Assembly: GCF_024300625.1 (NCBI RefSeq)
Contig: NZ_CP101322.1
Coordinates: forward strand, 2,803,992 to 2,867,991
DNA: 64,000 nt
Source: Halovivax gelatinilyticus
GTDB lineage: Archaea > Halobacteriota > Halobacteria > Halobacteriales > Natrialbaceae
Direction of reading: 5' to 3'
How positions within the stretch are numbered: the stretch's first letter is position 1; each line of letters opens with the position of its first letter. The position numbers were made by a program, and so were the translations under genes. The notes beneath the pieces are model-generated. The model was given only the letters and a program-made list of their open reading frames with translations. It had not been told where the DNA came from and did not search any database. Below, one piece after another: positions 1-8,850 of the stretch.

Positions 1-98
1 GTGTAATCAAAAGGAATATAACCTGTTCCCCGTATCTGTTTCAATAGGCAGCCGAGCCCCGACCGACGTGATACGACGAGAGGAAGTGAGTATCTGGC

Positions 99-722
99 AT
101 GTATGACCTCGCAGACGTCACCGCCGGAGCAGATCTGGATCCCGGGACGAACGTACTCATCGCGGGTCCGCCACTGACTGGAAAGCGCGATCTCGCACTC
201 GACATTCTTTCGACCGGTGCCGAACGGGGCGACGGATCGATCGTCGTCACGACGAAAGACAGCGCCGATAAGATCTTAGACGAGTTCTCCTCGCGGACGA
301 ACGTGACCGACCCGGACATCGGTGTCGTCGACTGTGTGACGAAACAGCGCGGCATCGGTACCGTCGACGACGATCCGCGCATTCGATATGCCTCCTCGCC
401 CGTCGACATGACGGGAATCGGGATCAAGCTCTCCGAGTACCTTCAGGAGTTCTACGAGGCCCGCGGGCTCACCGAGAATCGTATCTTGCTACACTCCGTC
501 TCGACGCTTCTCATGTACTCGGACCTCCAGACGGTGTTTCGCTTCCTGCACGTCTTTACCGGCCGGATTCAGAGCGCCGACGCGCTCGGGCTCTGCGTCA
601 TCGACTCGACCGCCCACGACGATCAGACGATGAACACGTTGAAGCAGCTGTTCGACGTGGTCGTCGAGATCGAAGAGGGTGAGGGCGGAGAACCGACTAT
701 CCGGACGGCCGGGCTCTCGTAA
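99..722 (+). CDS. RecA/KaiC-superfamily ATPase-like protein (haloarchaeal RAD55-like)
   Basis: The 207-residue protein has a P-loop (GPPLTGK, residues 23-29) and a hydrophobic Walker B strand ending in Asp (LCVID, 165-169), in the order and spacing of a single RecA/KaiC-like domain. There is no obvious DNA-binding or second KaiC domain, so it resembles the short RecA-like ATPases that haloarchaea carry in many copies, some near signalling genes. The precise role is unknown; a regulatory or signal-transduction ATPase is the usual guess. The downstream CoA-binding gene is codirectional after about 110 bp, too far to prove an operon. The ATG at 99 lies just before the first conserved strand, so the start is plausible. 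Confidence 0.75.
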   Translation: MYDLADVTAGADLDPGTNVLIAGPPLTGKRDLALDILSTGAERGDGSIVVTTKDSADKILDEFSSRTNVTDPDIGVVDCVTKQRGIGTVDDDPRIRYASSPVDMTGIGIKLSEYLQEFYEARGLTENRILLHSVSTLLMYSDLQTVFRFLHVFTGRIQSADALGLCVIDSTAHDDQTMNTLKQLFDVVVEIEEGEGGEPTIRTAGLS

Positions 723-832
723 GGGGTTCGATCTATTCTGCGGTCGTTGGCCGCGTCGCCCGTTCTGAGTGAACAGTGCGTTTCCAGCAGTACTATCCGG
801 GGAGTTTTCATTGCGGCCGTTTAGTCTCTCGT

Positions 833-1243
833 ATGCCAGTCGAGAGCGACGAAGCGGTACAAGAAATTCTCGGGTTGCGTCGCGTCGGCGTCGTCGGCTG
901 TTCGCGGACGCCGGGGAAAGCCGCCCACGAGGTACCCGCCTACCTCGACGCGAACGGATACGAGGTGGTCCCCGTGAATCCGAACGCGGACGAACTCTTC
1001 GGTCGCGAGGCGGTCGATACGCTCGCCGACGTCGGCGAACCGATCGACGTGGTGACGGTCTTCCGGCCGAGCGAGGAGGTCGCTTCGATCGTCGACGCGG
1101 CGATCGAGCGCGACGACGTCAGCGTCGTCTGGACGCAACTGGGTATTCGCGACGAGGCGGCCTTCGAGCGCGCCGAGGCGGCGGGGCTCACCGTCGTCGC
1201 CGACCGGTGTATGAAGGTCGAGCACCGCCGCCTCTACGGCTGA
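833..1243 (+). CDS. CoA-binding domain protein (YccU-like)
   Basis: A 136-residue Rossmann-type CoA-binding protein. Residues 18-24 (VGVVGCS) and the following SRTPGKA form the nucleotide-binding turn. Strand-helix repeats carry 'VVPVNPN' near 46-52, and the C-terminus has the family's 'DRCMKVEH' signature. I took ATG 833 rather than an in-frame upstream ATG (776) because the extra residues are not conserved-looking and 833 begins the fold. The family corresponds to the CoA-binding domain of succinyl-CoA synthetase alpha without its catalytic domain. The physiological role is unknown. Confidence 0.85.
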   Translation: MPVESDEAVQEILGLRRVGVVGCSRTPGKAAHEVPAYLDANGYEVVPVNPNADELFGREAVDTLADVGEPIDVVTVFRPSEEVASIVDAAIERDDVSVVWTQLGIRDEAAFERAEAAGLTVVADRCMKVEHRRLYG

Positions 1244-1249
1244 CCCCGT

Positions 1250-1954
1250 TCACCGACGACGCGCGCCGTCTACCACCGCCGAGCCGAGTGCGCCGAGCGT
1301 CGACGCGTAGAGCCGCGGCGCTCGTCGTCGTGATCCTTCGAGCGCGTCGACGAGCGCCTCGGTCGCCTTCTCGGTCACCGGCGAGCCGTGACCGACCAGC
1401 ACGACTCGCGGAACGAAGTCGGCCAGCGGGACGCGGGGAGGAGTGACTCGCATCGTCGGGTGCACCCCGAGTCGTTCGGTTCCGGTGACGAAGTACGACG
1501 ACGTCCCGAGACTCTCGGGAACGACCAGGATTTCCCGGTCGGCGTCGTAGAGGGCCGCCTCTCGCCAGAATCGGTGGTTCACGACTGGGTGCGATTCGAT
1601 CCCCGTCTCGGCCAGTGTCGCTCCGAACCGTTCGATCGGCGCGTCGAACTCGCCGTCGGGCTCGTCGAACCAGTCCGGAATCCAGGTGGAGACGTCGTGG
1701 CGCTGTGCCAGGGCGTCGGCGTCGCGATAGTGGCGGTCGAGACAGACCACGACGCCGGCTACTTCCCCGTACTCGGCGAGCAGTTCGTCCAGCCCATCCG
1801 TATCGACGGGATCGATCAGCCACGCTCCGTCGTCGACGGCGAGCGCGTGACTCGCTCGCTGCATCGTCTCTTTGGGGTGGGCGATCCAGCTACAGCCTCC
1901 GTCGAAGCGTTCGACGTCCATCGCGGCGTCGGATTCGTCGGCGCGTACTGGCAT
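1250..1954 (-). CDS. Metallo-beta-lactamase-fold-like haloarchaeal protein, unknown function
   Basis: A 234-residue protein with an MBL-like opening (SWIAHPKETMQRASHAL, then WLIDPVDTDGLDELL) and alternating strands such as VAGVVVCLDRHYRDA. The Zn-binding HxHxDH motif of active enzymes is not visible: 'LDRHYRDADALAQRH' sits where it would be. It is probably a divergent or non-catalytic member, often annotated simply as hypothetical or MBL-fold in haloarchaea. The gene converges on the CoA-binding gene with a 6-bp gap. The start at 1954 is supported by a TATA-like box 26-33 bp upstream; ATG 1921 is an alternative. Confidence 0.6.
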   Translation of the reverse strand: MPVRADESDAAMDVERFDGGCSWIAHPKETMQRASHALAVDDGAWLIDPVDTDGLDELLAEYGEVAGVVVCLDRHYRDADALAQRHDVSTWIPDWFDEPDGEFDAPIERFGATLAETGIESHPVVNHRFWREAALYDADREILVVPESLGTSSYFVTGTERLGVHPTMRVTPPRVPLADFVPRVVLVGHGSPVTEKATEALVDALEGSRRRAPRLYASTLGALGSAVVDGARRR

Positions 1955-1979
1955 GTCGCTCTGTACAACGACGAGTGAG

Positions 1980-1987
1980 AAATAATC
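1980..1987 (-). promoter_or_regulatory. TATA-like box of the MBL-like gene
   Basis: On the minus strand the sequence reads GATTATTT, centred about 29 bp before the ATG at 1954. This spacing suits a leaderless haloarchaeal transcript. Confidence 0.45.
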
Positions 1988-2055
1988 CGGGAGTCGCCGT
2001 CGCGAACCGTGGTTACACCACCGTCGATCGAAATCGGTTCAAAAGTAAGGGATAG

Positions 2056-2082
2056 AAATAAAACCTAGTAGTATAACCTAGT
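2056..2082 (+). promoter_or_regulatory. thiC promoter with 8-bp direct repeat
   Basis: An A/T-rich box (AAATAAAA, 2056-2063) lies 25-32 bp before the thiC ATG. Overlapping and following it are two copies of AACCTAGT (2062-2069 and 2075-2082) with a 13-bp period. A repeated site between TATA box and start is a typical place for a repressor. In Haloferax a DNA-binding regulator (ThiR) controls thiC, so this is a candidate operator by inference. I see no TPP riboswitch core upstream. Confidence 0.45.
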
Positions 2083-2087
2083 GGTCG

Positions 2088-3533
2088 ATGCCACGGACGC
2101 AGTTACAGGCCGCCCGGAACGGACAGGTTACGACGGAGATGGAACGCGTCGCCGAACGTGAAAACCAGAGCGCCGAATTCGTTCGCGAGCGGGTCGCGGC
2201 GGGCGAGGCGGTTATCCCGGCGAACCGAGGCCACGAGGCGCTCGATCCGATGATCATCGGCCGAGCGTTCTCGACGAAAGTCAACGCGAATATCGGCAAC
2301 AGCGAGACGACGAGCGATCCCGACGAGGAACTCGAGAAACTGCACACTGCGGTGCACTACGGTGCGGATACGGTGATGGACCTTAGTACCGGAAGCGACC
2401 TCGACTCGATTCGCGAAGCGAACGTCGATCACTCGCCGGTTCCGATCGGCACGGTCCCGCTGTACGAGGCCGTCAAACGGGCCGGTGATCCCGAATCGAT
2501 CACGCGCGAACTCCTCGTAGACGTCATCGAAAAACAGGCACGACAGGGCGTCGACTACATGACAATCCACGCCGGCATTCTCGCCGAGCACCTGCCGCTC
2601 ACCGAGGGACGGAAGACGGGGATCGTCTCTCGCGGCGGCTCGATCGTCGCGAAGTGGATGGAAGAAACCGGCGAACAGAACCCGCTGTTTACCTGTTACG
2701 ACGAGATCTGCGAGATCTTCGCCGAGTACGACGTGACGTTCAGTCTCGGCGACAGCCTCCGACCCGGCTGTTTGGCGGACGCCTGCGACGACGCGCAGTA
2801 CGCCGAACTCGACGTCCTCGGGGAACTGACGCGTCGCGCGTGGGATCGCGGCGTCCAGGTGATGGTCGAAGGCCCAGGTCACGTTCCGATGGACCGAATC
2901 GCAGAAAACGTCGAACGCCAGCGACGCGTCTGCGACGGCGCGCCGTTTTACGTACTCGGTCCGCTGGTGACGGACGTCGCGCCCGGCTACGACCACATTA
3001 CGAGCGCGATCGGTGCGGCCATCGCCGCCCAGGAGGGTGCCGCGATGCTCTGTTACGTCACGCCGAAAGAACACCTCGGGCTTCCCGACCGCGAGGACGT
3101 TCGCGAGGGGCTCGCTGCCTACCGGATCGCCGCCCACGCCGGCGACGTCGCGTCCGGCAAACAGGGGGCGCGCGACTGGGACGACGCCCTCTCGGAGGCG
3201 CGATACGCGTTCGACTGGACCGAGCAGTTCTCTCTCGCGCTCGATCCCGAGCGCGCTCGTTCCTATCACGACCAGACCCTTCCCGGCGACAACTACGCGG
3301 ATGCACGCTTTTGCTCGATGTGCGGCGTGGAGTTCTGCTCGATGCGAATCGATCAGGACGCACGCGAGGCCGGCGACCTCGCCGCGTTACGGGCGGAGAC
3401 GGATCTCGACGACTCCGCGGCGGCCGAGGTGAACTTGCCGCCGGTCGGTACGCACGGGAATTCGGCGTCCGACTCGTCGGACGACACCACCCAAATGCGT
3501 CCAGAGGCCGACCGTCCTCCCGCACGCGAGTAA
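2088..3533 (+). CDS. thiC: Phosphomethylpyrimidine synthase ThiC
   Basis: ThiC is the radical-SAM enzyme that rearranges aminoimidazole ribotide into hydroxymethylpyrimidine phosphate for thiamine synthesis. The 481-residue protein has the family's barrel core, for example '[12 protein letters not shown]', '[11 protein letters not shown]' and '[14 protein letters not shown]'. It also has the C-terminal CX2CX4C cluster motif at Cys409, Cys412 and Cys417 (CSMCGVEFC), which binds the 4Fe-4S cluster in this family. The last 50 residues are a low-complexity Ser/Asp tail. The gene stands alone with its own promoter; no other thi gene is adjacent. Confidence 0.97.
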   Translation: MPRTQLQAARNGQVTTEMERVAERENQSAEFVRERVAAGEAVIPANRGHEALDPMIIGRAFSTKVNANIGNSETTSDPDEELEKLHTAVHYGADTVMDLSTGSDLDSIREANVDHSPVPIGTVPLYEAVKRAGDPESITRELLVDVIEKQARQGVDYMTIHAGILAEHLPLTEGRKTGIVSRGGSIVAKWMEETGEQNPLFTCYDEICEIFAEYDVTFSLGDSLRPGCLADACDDAQYAELDVLGELTRRAWDRGVQVMVEGPGHVPMDRIAENVERQRRVCDGAPFYVLGPLVTDVAPGYDHITSAIGAAIAAQEGAAMLCYVTPKEHLGLPDREDVREGLAAYRIAAHAGDVASGKQGARDWDDALSEARYAFDWTEQFSLALDPERARSYHDQTLPGDNYADARFCSMCGVEFCSMRIDQDAREAGDLAALRAETDLDDSAAAEVNLPPVGTHGNSASDSSDDTTQMRPEADRPPARE

Positions 3534-3655
3534 CGACGGGCCGCTATCGCCCTGACCGCTCTCGCCTCGACTGCCCGTTGTCTCTCACTACCGTCCTGCC
3601 GCAGGCGAGGACCGAGGTCGCCACGATTATACCGCGGACGCCCGTTCAGCGCCAC

Positions 3656-4636
3656 ATGAGCGAGCAAGCAGAGACGGTGTCGGTCAGACTCGTCGACGCG
3701 TTCGCCGAGGAGCCCCTTTCCGGCAATCCGGCGGGCGTCGTCTTCGACGCCGACGCGCTCACTACCGAGCAGTGTCAGTCGATCGCGAACGAACTCGGCG
3801 CGAGCGAGACGGCGTTTCTCTCCCGGAGCGACGACGCCGACTACCGGATCCGGTACTTCACGCCGACCCAGGAGGTCGACCTCTGCGGGCACGCGACGAT
3901 CGGATCGGTGGTCGCCGGGGGCGAAACCGGCCGACTCACCGACGGAACGGCGACGATCGAGACGAACGTCGGCGTCCTGGACGTCGAACTCGACGCGGAC
4001 GGGACGGCCTGGATGGAGCAGGACGCCCCGACGGTTCGCGAGGTCTCGCTCGAGTACGATCGCGTCGCCGCGGCGCTCGGCGTCGACGTCGCGGCCCTGG
4101 AGGGGGTCGCTCGCGACCTGCCGCTCGCGGTCGCCTCGACCGGATTGCCGTTTCTGGTCGTCCCGATCACCTACCTGCAGGACGTCGGCGGAGCCGACCC
4201 CGATATGGCGGCGATCGAGACACTGACCGACGAACTCGACGTTACCGGCGTCTACCTCTTTACGTTCGACGCGCTCTCGTCGGAATCGACGGTCCACGGC
4301 CGGATGTTTGCGCCGGGGGCGGGCGTCCCCGAGGACCCGGTCACCGGGACGGCCAGCGGTGCGGCGGGCGCGTATCTCAGACGCTTCGGCGCGTTTTCCG
4401 GTGGTTCGACGGACACCGTCACGGCTGGGACGGGCGGCGATACCAGTGTTGCTGTCTCGATCGACGACGCCGAACCGACCGAACTCCGGTTCGAACAGGG
4501 CCACTACGTCGACAGGCCGGGATTCGTCCGCGTGCGCGTCGACGGCGGCGTTCGCGTCGGCGGCCGCGGCGTCGTCTCCATGACTGGCGAACTCCGCGTC
4601 CCGCCGACCGACGAGTCGGACATCATCGAGGGCTGA
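3656..4636 (+). CDS. PhzF family isomerase/epimerase-like protein
   Basis: A 326-residue two-domain PhzF-fold protein. It shows 'SGNPAGVVF' (22-30), the likely catalytic Glu51 in 'GASETAFLS', 'DLCGHATIG' (from 75) and the C-terminal half-site 'PEDPVTGTASG'. Family members isomerise small metabolites (PhzF in phenazine synthesis, diaminopimelate-epimerase-like folds); the substrate here is unknown. The frame stays open far upstream through thiC, but that part has no homology-like content. ATG 3656 gives a family-sized protein beginning just before the first strand. Confidence 0.9.
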   Translation: MSEQAETVSVRLVDAFAEEPLSGNPAGVVFDADALTTEQCQSIANELGASETAFLSRSDDADYRIRYFTPTQEVDLCGHATIGSVVAGGETGRLTDGTATIETNVGVLDVELDADGTAWMEQDAPTVREVSLEYDRVAAALGVDVAALEGVARDLPLAVASTGLPFLVVPITYLQDVGGADPDMAAIETLTDELDVTGVYLFTFDALSSESTVHGRMFAPGAGVPEDPVTGTASGAAGAYLRRFGAFSGGSTDTVTAGTGGDTSVAVSIDDAEPTELRFEQGHYVDRPGFVRVRVDGGVRVGGRGVVSMTGELRVPPTDESDIIEG

Positions 4637-4724
4637 GGAGGAGTCGGGTGTTCCGACGCCCACCGGCGGAGAGCGCGTCAATACGGTACCCAGTACGATT
4701 ACCCGTTCGCTAGTAATTCGATCG

Positions 4725-5249
4725 TCAGAGCAGCCGATACGTGCCGCGACTCTCGCTTACGTCGCCGTTGCGAACGAGTTTTTCGACGATCGCCGTCGTC
4801 GCGTCGGCGGGGACGCCGCGGTCGCCGGCGTAGTCGACGATTGCAGACTCCGTCGGCTCGTCGAGCGTCTCGATCGCCCGCTCGACGATCTCCCGGCGCG
4901 AACCGTGTGCGGACGATCCGCGAACGCGCCGGTCGCCGGCCGCGTCGATTTCGTCCGGATCGAGCCCCGACCCCTCCAGGTACTCCGCGTCGTCGATGAC
5001 TCCGCCGTCGACCTCGTCGTCGAGGTCGGCGAACGAATCGACCGAGGCGAACGCCTCCCCTTCGCCCTGTCGGTTCGCGAGCATCGACGCTCTGACCTCG
5101 CGGGCATGATCGACGTCGTCGGTTTCGACGAACGCCCGACGTTGCTCGTAGCGCTTTTGCGAGCCACACCGCGGGCAGGTCGTCGTTTCCGATCGGCCTT
5201 CGATCAACCAGAGGTGAGAACACTCGCTACAACCGACGACCGCGTACAT
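4725..5249 (-). CDS. DUF5817-type zinc-ribbon protein with C-terminal winged-helix-like region
   Basis: A 174-residue protein with an N-terminal zinc ribbon (Cys7, Cys10, Cys25 and Cys28 in CSEC...CPRC) followed by the characteristic 'FVETDDVDHAREVRASMLANRQG' stretch of a haloarchaeal family I recall as DUF5817. Residues of about 110-174 look like a small winged helix (REIVERAIETL... AIVEKLVRNGDV). It may bind DNA or a protein partner; no function is established. I chose ATG 5249, which begins at MYAVVG; the longer upstream frame adds only basic low-complexity residues. Confidence 0.75.
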   Translation of the reverse strand: MYAVVGCSECSHLWLIEGRSETTTCPRCGSQKRYEQRRAFVETDDVDHAREVRASMLANRQGEGEAFASVDSFADLDDEVDGGVIDDAEYLEGSGLDPDEIDAAGDRRVRGSSAHGSRREIVERAIETLDEPTESAIVDYAGDRGVPADATTAIVEKLVRNGDVSESRGTYRLL

Positions 5250-5460
5250 GATACCGCCTGCGCGTGCGAGCCAATTGAAGCCGACGGTTCGAGTTCCGAT
5301 TTCCGAAACTGCGGTCGAGCTCCTCGATCGCGAGGCGTCCTCGGACAGACGGCGGTTGCGTCGTCTCCGTCTCAGGATGACGAGGTCTCGTAACGCGGTG
5401 GGGCTCCCTTCAGGACGATGGGCCACCTTCACGGCGATGTGCTACGGTACGACGGCGTGA

Positions 5461-6495
5461 CTACCCGGACTCCGTCGTCTCGGTCGGCCCGATCCGACGA
5501 AAGAGGCGATCGTACCCGTCGGCGACGTCCTCCCAGCTTACCTCTCGCGCGATCGATCGGCCGGCCGCGGCGTAGGACTGACGTTGCGTTCGGTCCGACT
5601 GGAACTCGGCCAGTACGTCGGAGATCGCCGTCGGCTCGAGTTCGACGAAGCGGAGCTCGTCGGGGTCGTACCATCGTTCGAGTTCGCCGCGTCGAGCGAC
5701 GATCGGAAGTCCGGCCGCGCCGTACTCCTTTAGCTTCAACGGCTGCTCGGCGTCTTTGAAACAGAATCCGATATCGGCGTGGTGGAGAAAGCCGGGCATC
5801 AGCTCGTACGGGAACGCTCCCGGGTACGTGACGTTCTCGCGGTCGGTCGCCGCGTCGGCGACGGTCGACTCGAGCGGGCCCTCGCCGACGAAGACGAACT
5901 CCCATTCGGGGGTAATGTCCGCCGCGTCGAGCAATTCGTGGATGCCGTAGGTCGGCGAGAGAACGCCGATGTAGATCGCGATCGGCTTTTCGAGGTCGAC
6001 GCCGTCTGATTCGAGTATCGTCTGCGACTCCGAGATCGCGTTCACGTCTGGATCGGCGAACAGGTCGAAGGTGACGGCGTTTGGAAGCTTGACGGCGTCG
6101 GTGATGCCGCGCTCAGTGGCCTCCAGCAACGACGATTCGTAGACGAACACCGTCGCATCCGCTCGTTTTAACGCCTGCCACTCGTACCACTCGAAGAATC
6201 GAAAGAGCGGACCGGGAAGCGAGTCGATGTCCGAGATCGGGTCGCTGACGTCGCCGAGAAACGGCGTCCGTCGGACGACCGAGAGCGGGTAGCCGAGGTA
6301 GAGCCCAACGCGGACGTTGCCGGCGATGACGTCGTAACCGCCGGTGAGTGCGCGTCTGATCGCCGTCAGACCGTCGCGCCCCGTCGCGTCCTGTATGTCG
6401 ATCTCGTAGCCGCGCTCTCGAAGCTCCTCCGCGATGCGCTCGCGGCGGACGCTGATGTTGTCGCCTTTCGACGGTCGGAGCCAGAGGATCTTCAT
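5461..6495 (-). CDS. Glycosyltransferase family 4 (GT-B)
   Basis: A 344-residue GT-B glycosyltransferase. The N-terminal Rossmann half (MKILWLRPSKGDN, then IAEELRERGYEIDI) is followed by a GT4-type C-terminal half with 'AIYIGVLSPTYGIHELLDA', 'FVFVGEGPLE' and the donor-binding 'KLKEYGAAGLPIVAR' segment containing the conserved Glu. It probably transfers a sugar from a nucleotide donor onto a lipid- or glycan-linked acceptor. Its closeness to the aglG-like gene and aglB (2-3 kb away) suggests a role in surface glycan assembly, but substrate cannot be read from sequence. It is divergent from the methyltransferase gene. Confidence 0.88.
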   Translation of the reverse strand: MKILWLRPSKGDNISVRRERIAEELRERGYEIDIQDATGRDGLTAIRRALTGGYDVIAGNVRVGLYLGYPLSVVRRTPFLGDVSDPISDIDSLPGPLFRFFEWYEWQALKRADATVFVYESSLLEATERGITDAVKLPNAVTFDLFADPDVNAISESQTILESDGVDLEKPIAIYIGVLSPTYGIHELLDAADITPEWEFVFVGEGPLESTVADAATDRENVTYPGAFPYELMPGFLHHADIGFCFKDAEQPLKLKEYGAAGLPIVARRGELERWYDPDELRFVELEPTAISDVLAEFQSDRTQRQSYAAAGRSIAREVSWEDVADGYDRLFRRIGPTETTESG

Positions 6496-6722
6496 GGGCG
6501 GATCGAACGAGTGGCTTCCGTTGATTCACGCCCGTGTCGGAGGCGATCGGCGGTGTCCGTTCGCGACCCGTTATCGGCCACCGCGTGATCTGGGTGCGTC
6601 CGATCCATCGGTCTTACGCTCCGTTCGATTCCCCCTTATACGGTCCGGTTCCGCGTGGTAGCTCCCTCGGTATCAGCACCTGGTCGCCCGAAGTCGAACG
6701 GTCAAGACTACCGGAAGTCGGT

Positions 6723-6730
6723 AGCTATAC
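6723..6730 (+). promoter_or_regulatory. TATA-like box of the methyltransferase gene
   Basis: AGCTATAC lies 25-32 bp before the ATG at 6755, the spacing expected for a leaderless transcript. Confidence 0.35.
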
Positions 6731-6754
6731 CACGTCACCGTCTGATTCGAGCGC

Positions 6755-7498
6755 ATGGGCGATTTCGACGCTGCCGCGTTACCACCGGCGTTTCGCCGCC
6801 ACCTCACGGACGAGGACGTGCGGACGAATTCGACGCTCCAATCGTTCGATGCGATACGACCGCAACTGACCGCGCTCGAAGAGCTCGAAATCGAGACGAT
6901 AGTCGATGTCGGCTGTAACCGTGGCGGGCTAACGCGGGCGCTTGGTGAGCACCTGGGGGCGTCGAGTGTGTACGGTATCGAACTCGACGACGGGATGCGA
7001 GACGTCGCGTCCGACCGCGGAATTGATGTTTTCGACGTGGACGTCGAAACGGATCCGTTTCCGTTTGCCGACGATTCGGTCGACCTCGTCGTCTCGTTCG
7101 GCCTGCTCGAACACCTTCGATACTACGATCACTTCTTTACGGAGACGGCTCGCATCCTCGACTCCGGCTGGTTGTGGCTCTCGACGCCTAATCTCGGTAG
7201 TTGGGTGAACCGGGTAGCCCTCCTCACTGGATTCCAGCCGCGAAACGTCGAGCTGTCTCGCGAACTCGCTGTCGGCAGTCTGCCGATTTATGACTCTGAT
7301 ACCTTTTTAAATCACGTTCACGCGCCGACGTACCGGGCGCTTCGTGAACTACTGGAGCTCTACGGATTCGATCGAGTTCACACGACGACGGTCTCTCCGT
7401 ATCAGCGGTCGATCATCGATCGGACGCTCGACCGTCTCTTTTCACTCAGAACGGGTTGGGGACGTCGAATTGCCGTATTGGCGATCCAGCGACGGTGA
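6755..7498 (+). CDS. Class I SAM-dependent methyltransferase
   Basis: A 247-residue Rossmann methyltransferase. Motif I is DVGCNRGG (51-58), followed by an acidic motif II (YGIELDD) and 'DLVVSFGLLEHLRYYDHFF', typical of Methyltransf_11/UbiE-like enzymes that act on small molecules or glycans. 'LWLSTPNLGSWVNR' is the usual post-IV strand. It lies between two glycosyltransferase genes, so methylation of a sugar in the N-glycan or another surface glycan is a reasonable inference. Haloarchaeal N-glycans are known to contain methyl-esterified hexuronic acids made by such enzymes. Confidence 0.88.
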   Translation: MGDFDAAALPPAFRRHLTDEDVRTNSTLQSFDAIRPQLTALEELEIETIVDVGCNRGGLTRALGEHLGASSVYGIELDDGMRDVASDRGIDVFDVDVETDPFPFADDSVDLVVSFGLLEHLRYYDHFFTETARILDSGWLWLSTPNLGSWVNRVALLTGFQPRNVELSRELAVGSLPIYDSDTFLNHVHAPTYRALRELLELYGFDRVHTTTVSPYQRSIIDRTLDRLFSLRTGWGRRIAVLAIQRR

Positions 7499-7706
7499 GG
7501 TGTGGCATGATGTGTCGACATTGGTCCAAACGCGATTGTATCGATGCGAGCGCGATCGTTCGCGCGGAGGGCGGATGGTCGAGAAACGATCTCCGTATCC
7601 GACTACGGTTGTGAGGACCCGCGACGATCTAAATGCGTAAGATTCTCGACATATGGCGGACCTGTTGTTGAACGTAGGTGTACAGTACGACCCATTCGAG
7701 ACCGTT

Positions 7707-8642
7707 CTACCGCTGGACGATACGGTACGCACCTTCGAATACGTAACCGAATCCAACGACGACAGTGAAAACGTAAAGCATGAGGAGCTGACCGAGACTG
7801 GCAATTGACGGTGAGCTGGCGAGTTGCCGCAATTGAGTTGGGGTAAAGTCGACGAACAGTTGGCGAAGGTAACTGGATTCCACACTACTTCCGCCGACAG
7901 CAGTTGCCATAGTACGTTTCGAGCGGCCCTGTTCGAACGCCCGTCTGAGTAACCATCGGATCGACGTTCGGTACTCGAAGATCTTGTGTTCGACGACGGC
8001 ATCGGGTTCGTACACGACACCTTTCCCGAACTTCGCTTGTAGACGAACGCCGATCTCGGCGCCCTCAGAGTGGCTGTACGAATCCGCATCGGGGCCGAGT
8101 GCCGGATTGAACCCGCCTAGTTCGAGAAACACGTCCCTCCGAAAGGAGAGATTCGATTCGAACGTATTTCGAACCTCTTCACCCGGGTCCGCAAATCCCG
8201 GGTACGTTACGCCTACCACCCAGTCGAACGGTTTCGGTAAATACCACGGCCTGCCGGCGAGCCAGTCACCCACCATCCGGCCACCAACGGCGACGGCGTC
8301 GGTCTCCTCGTACGTGCGAACAAGCCGCTTCACCCAGTCACGCTCGGCAACCGCATCGTCGTCTATAAATGCGACCACCTCACCCGAGGCGAGCTCGGCA
8401 CCGACCGTCCGGCTGAACGAGACTCCCCGGTTCGTTTCGTTATTATGGACGATGACGTCGGAGTGGCCGCCGAAATCTGCTTCGACGCGTTCGTACGTCT
8501 CCGGACACCCGTCCACAACGATGACGACCTCAACCGTGTCGTACGTCTGGGAAAGAACGCTATCGACGCTCTCGACGAACGCATCGTAGCGATCGAGGGT
8601 GTACGTGCAGATGACGACCGAAACTTCCATTGATCCTGTCAT
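7707..8642 (-). CDS. Glycosyltransferase family 2 (AglG-like)
   Basis: A GT-A enzyme of 311 residues. The N-terminal half carries SVVICTYTLDRYDAF, then VVIVVDGCPET and the metal-binding acidic triplet in VAFIDDDAVAERDW. The C-terminus has a hydrophobic segment (LLMLYVFTVVVGFGYVF) that would anchor it in the membrane. The arrangement matches haloarchaeal AglG/AglE-type transferases that extend the dolichyl-phosphate-linked N-glycan. It is divergent from aglB across about 210 bp, a common arrangement for pathway partners. The start at 8642 fits a T-rich box near 8668; ATG 8630 (307 aa) starts exactly at the first strand and is equally possible. Confidence 0.88.
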   Translation of the reverse strand: MTGSMEVSVVICTYTLDRYDAFVESVDSVLSQTYDTVEVVIVVDGCPETYERVEADFGGHSDVIVHNNETNRGVSFSRTVGAELASGEVVAFIDDDAVAERDWVKRLVRTYEETDAVAVGGRMVGDWLAGRPWYLPKPFDWVVGVTYPGFADPGEEVRNTFESNLSFRRDVFLELGGFNPALGPDADSYSHSEGAEIGVRLQAKFGKGVVYEPDAVVEHKIFEYRTSIRWLLRRAFEQGRSKRTMATAVGGSSVESSYLRQLFVDFTPTQLRQLASSPSIASLGQLLMLYVFTVVVGFGYVFEGAYRIVQR

Positions 8643-8820
8643 GCGCCACCAGCGAGAAAAATCGTTCGTATTGGGGGAACGTTTCGGACACCGAGGGGGC
8701 AATGGTAATGCTTGACGACGATCCGGGTCCTCATCGGCGACCGATCTACCGTCGTACAGTCTGTATGCTGTAACTTTCAGGCTGACCGGCTTGTGTGAAA
8801 CTCGCATCGAAGGAGAAGGC

Positions 8821-8828
8821 TTATTGAC
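8821..8828 (+). promoter_or_regulatory. TATA-like box of aglB
   Basis: TTATTGAC sits 23-30 bp before the ATG at 8851. This is the main reason for preferring that start over the in-frame ATG at 8791. Confidence 0.5.
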
Positions 8829-8850
8829 CCGATGGCGAATCTGTAGCTCA

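Noticed and set aside
1955-2087. TPP riboswitch upstream of thiC
   Set aside because: I found no CTGAGA-type TPP core or paired helices in the 130 bp before thiC; the repeat there looks like a protein-binding site.
2654-3655. 5' extension of the PhzF reading frame through thiC
   Set aside because: It is the out-of-frame shadow of thiC: Arg/Pro-rich, with no family-like residues. PhzF begins at ATG 3656.
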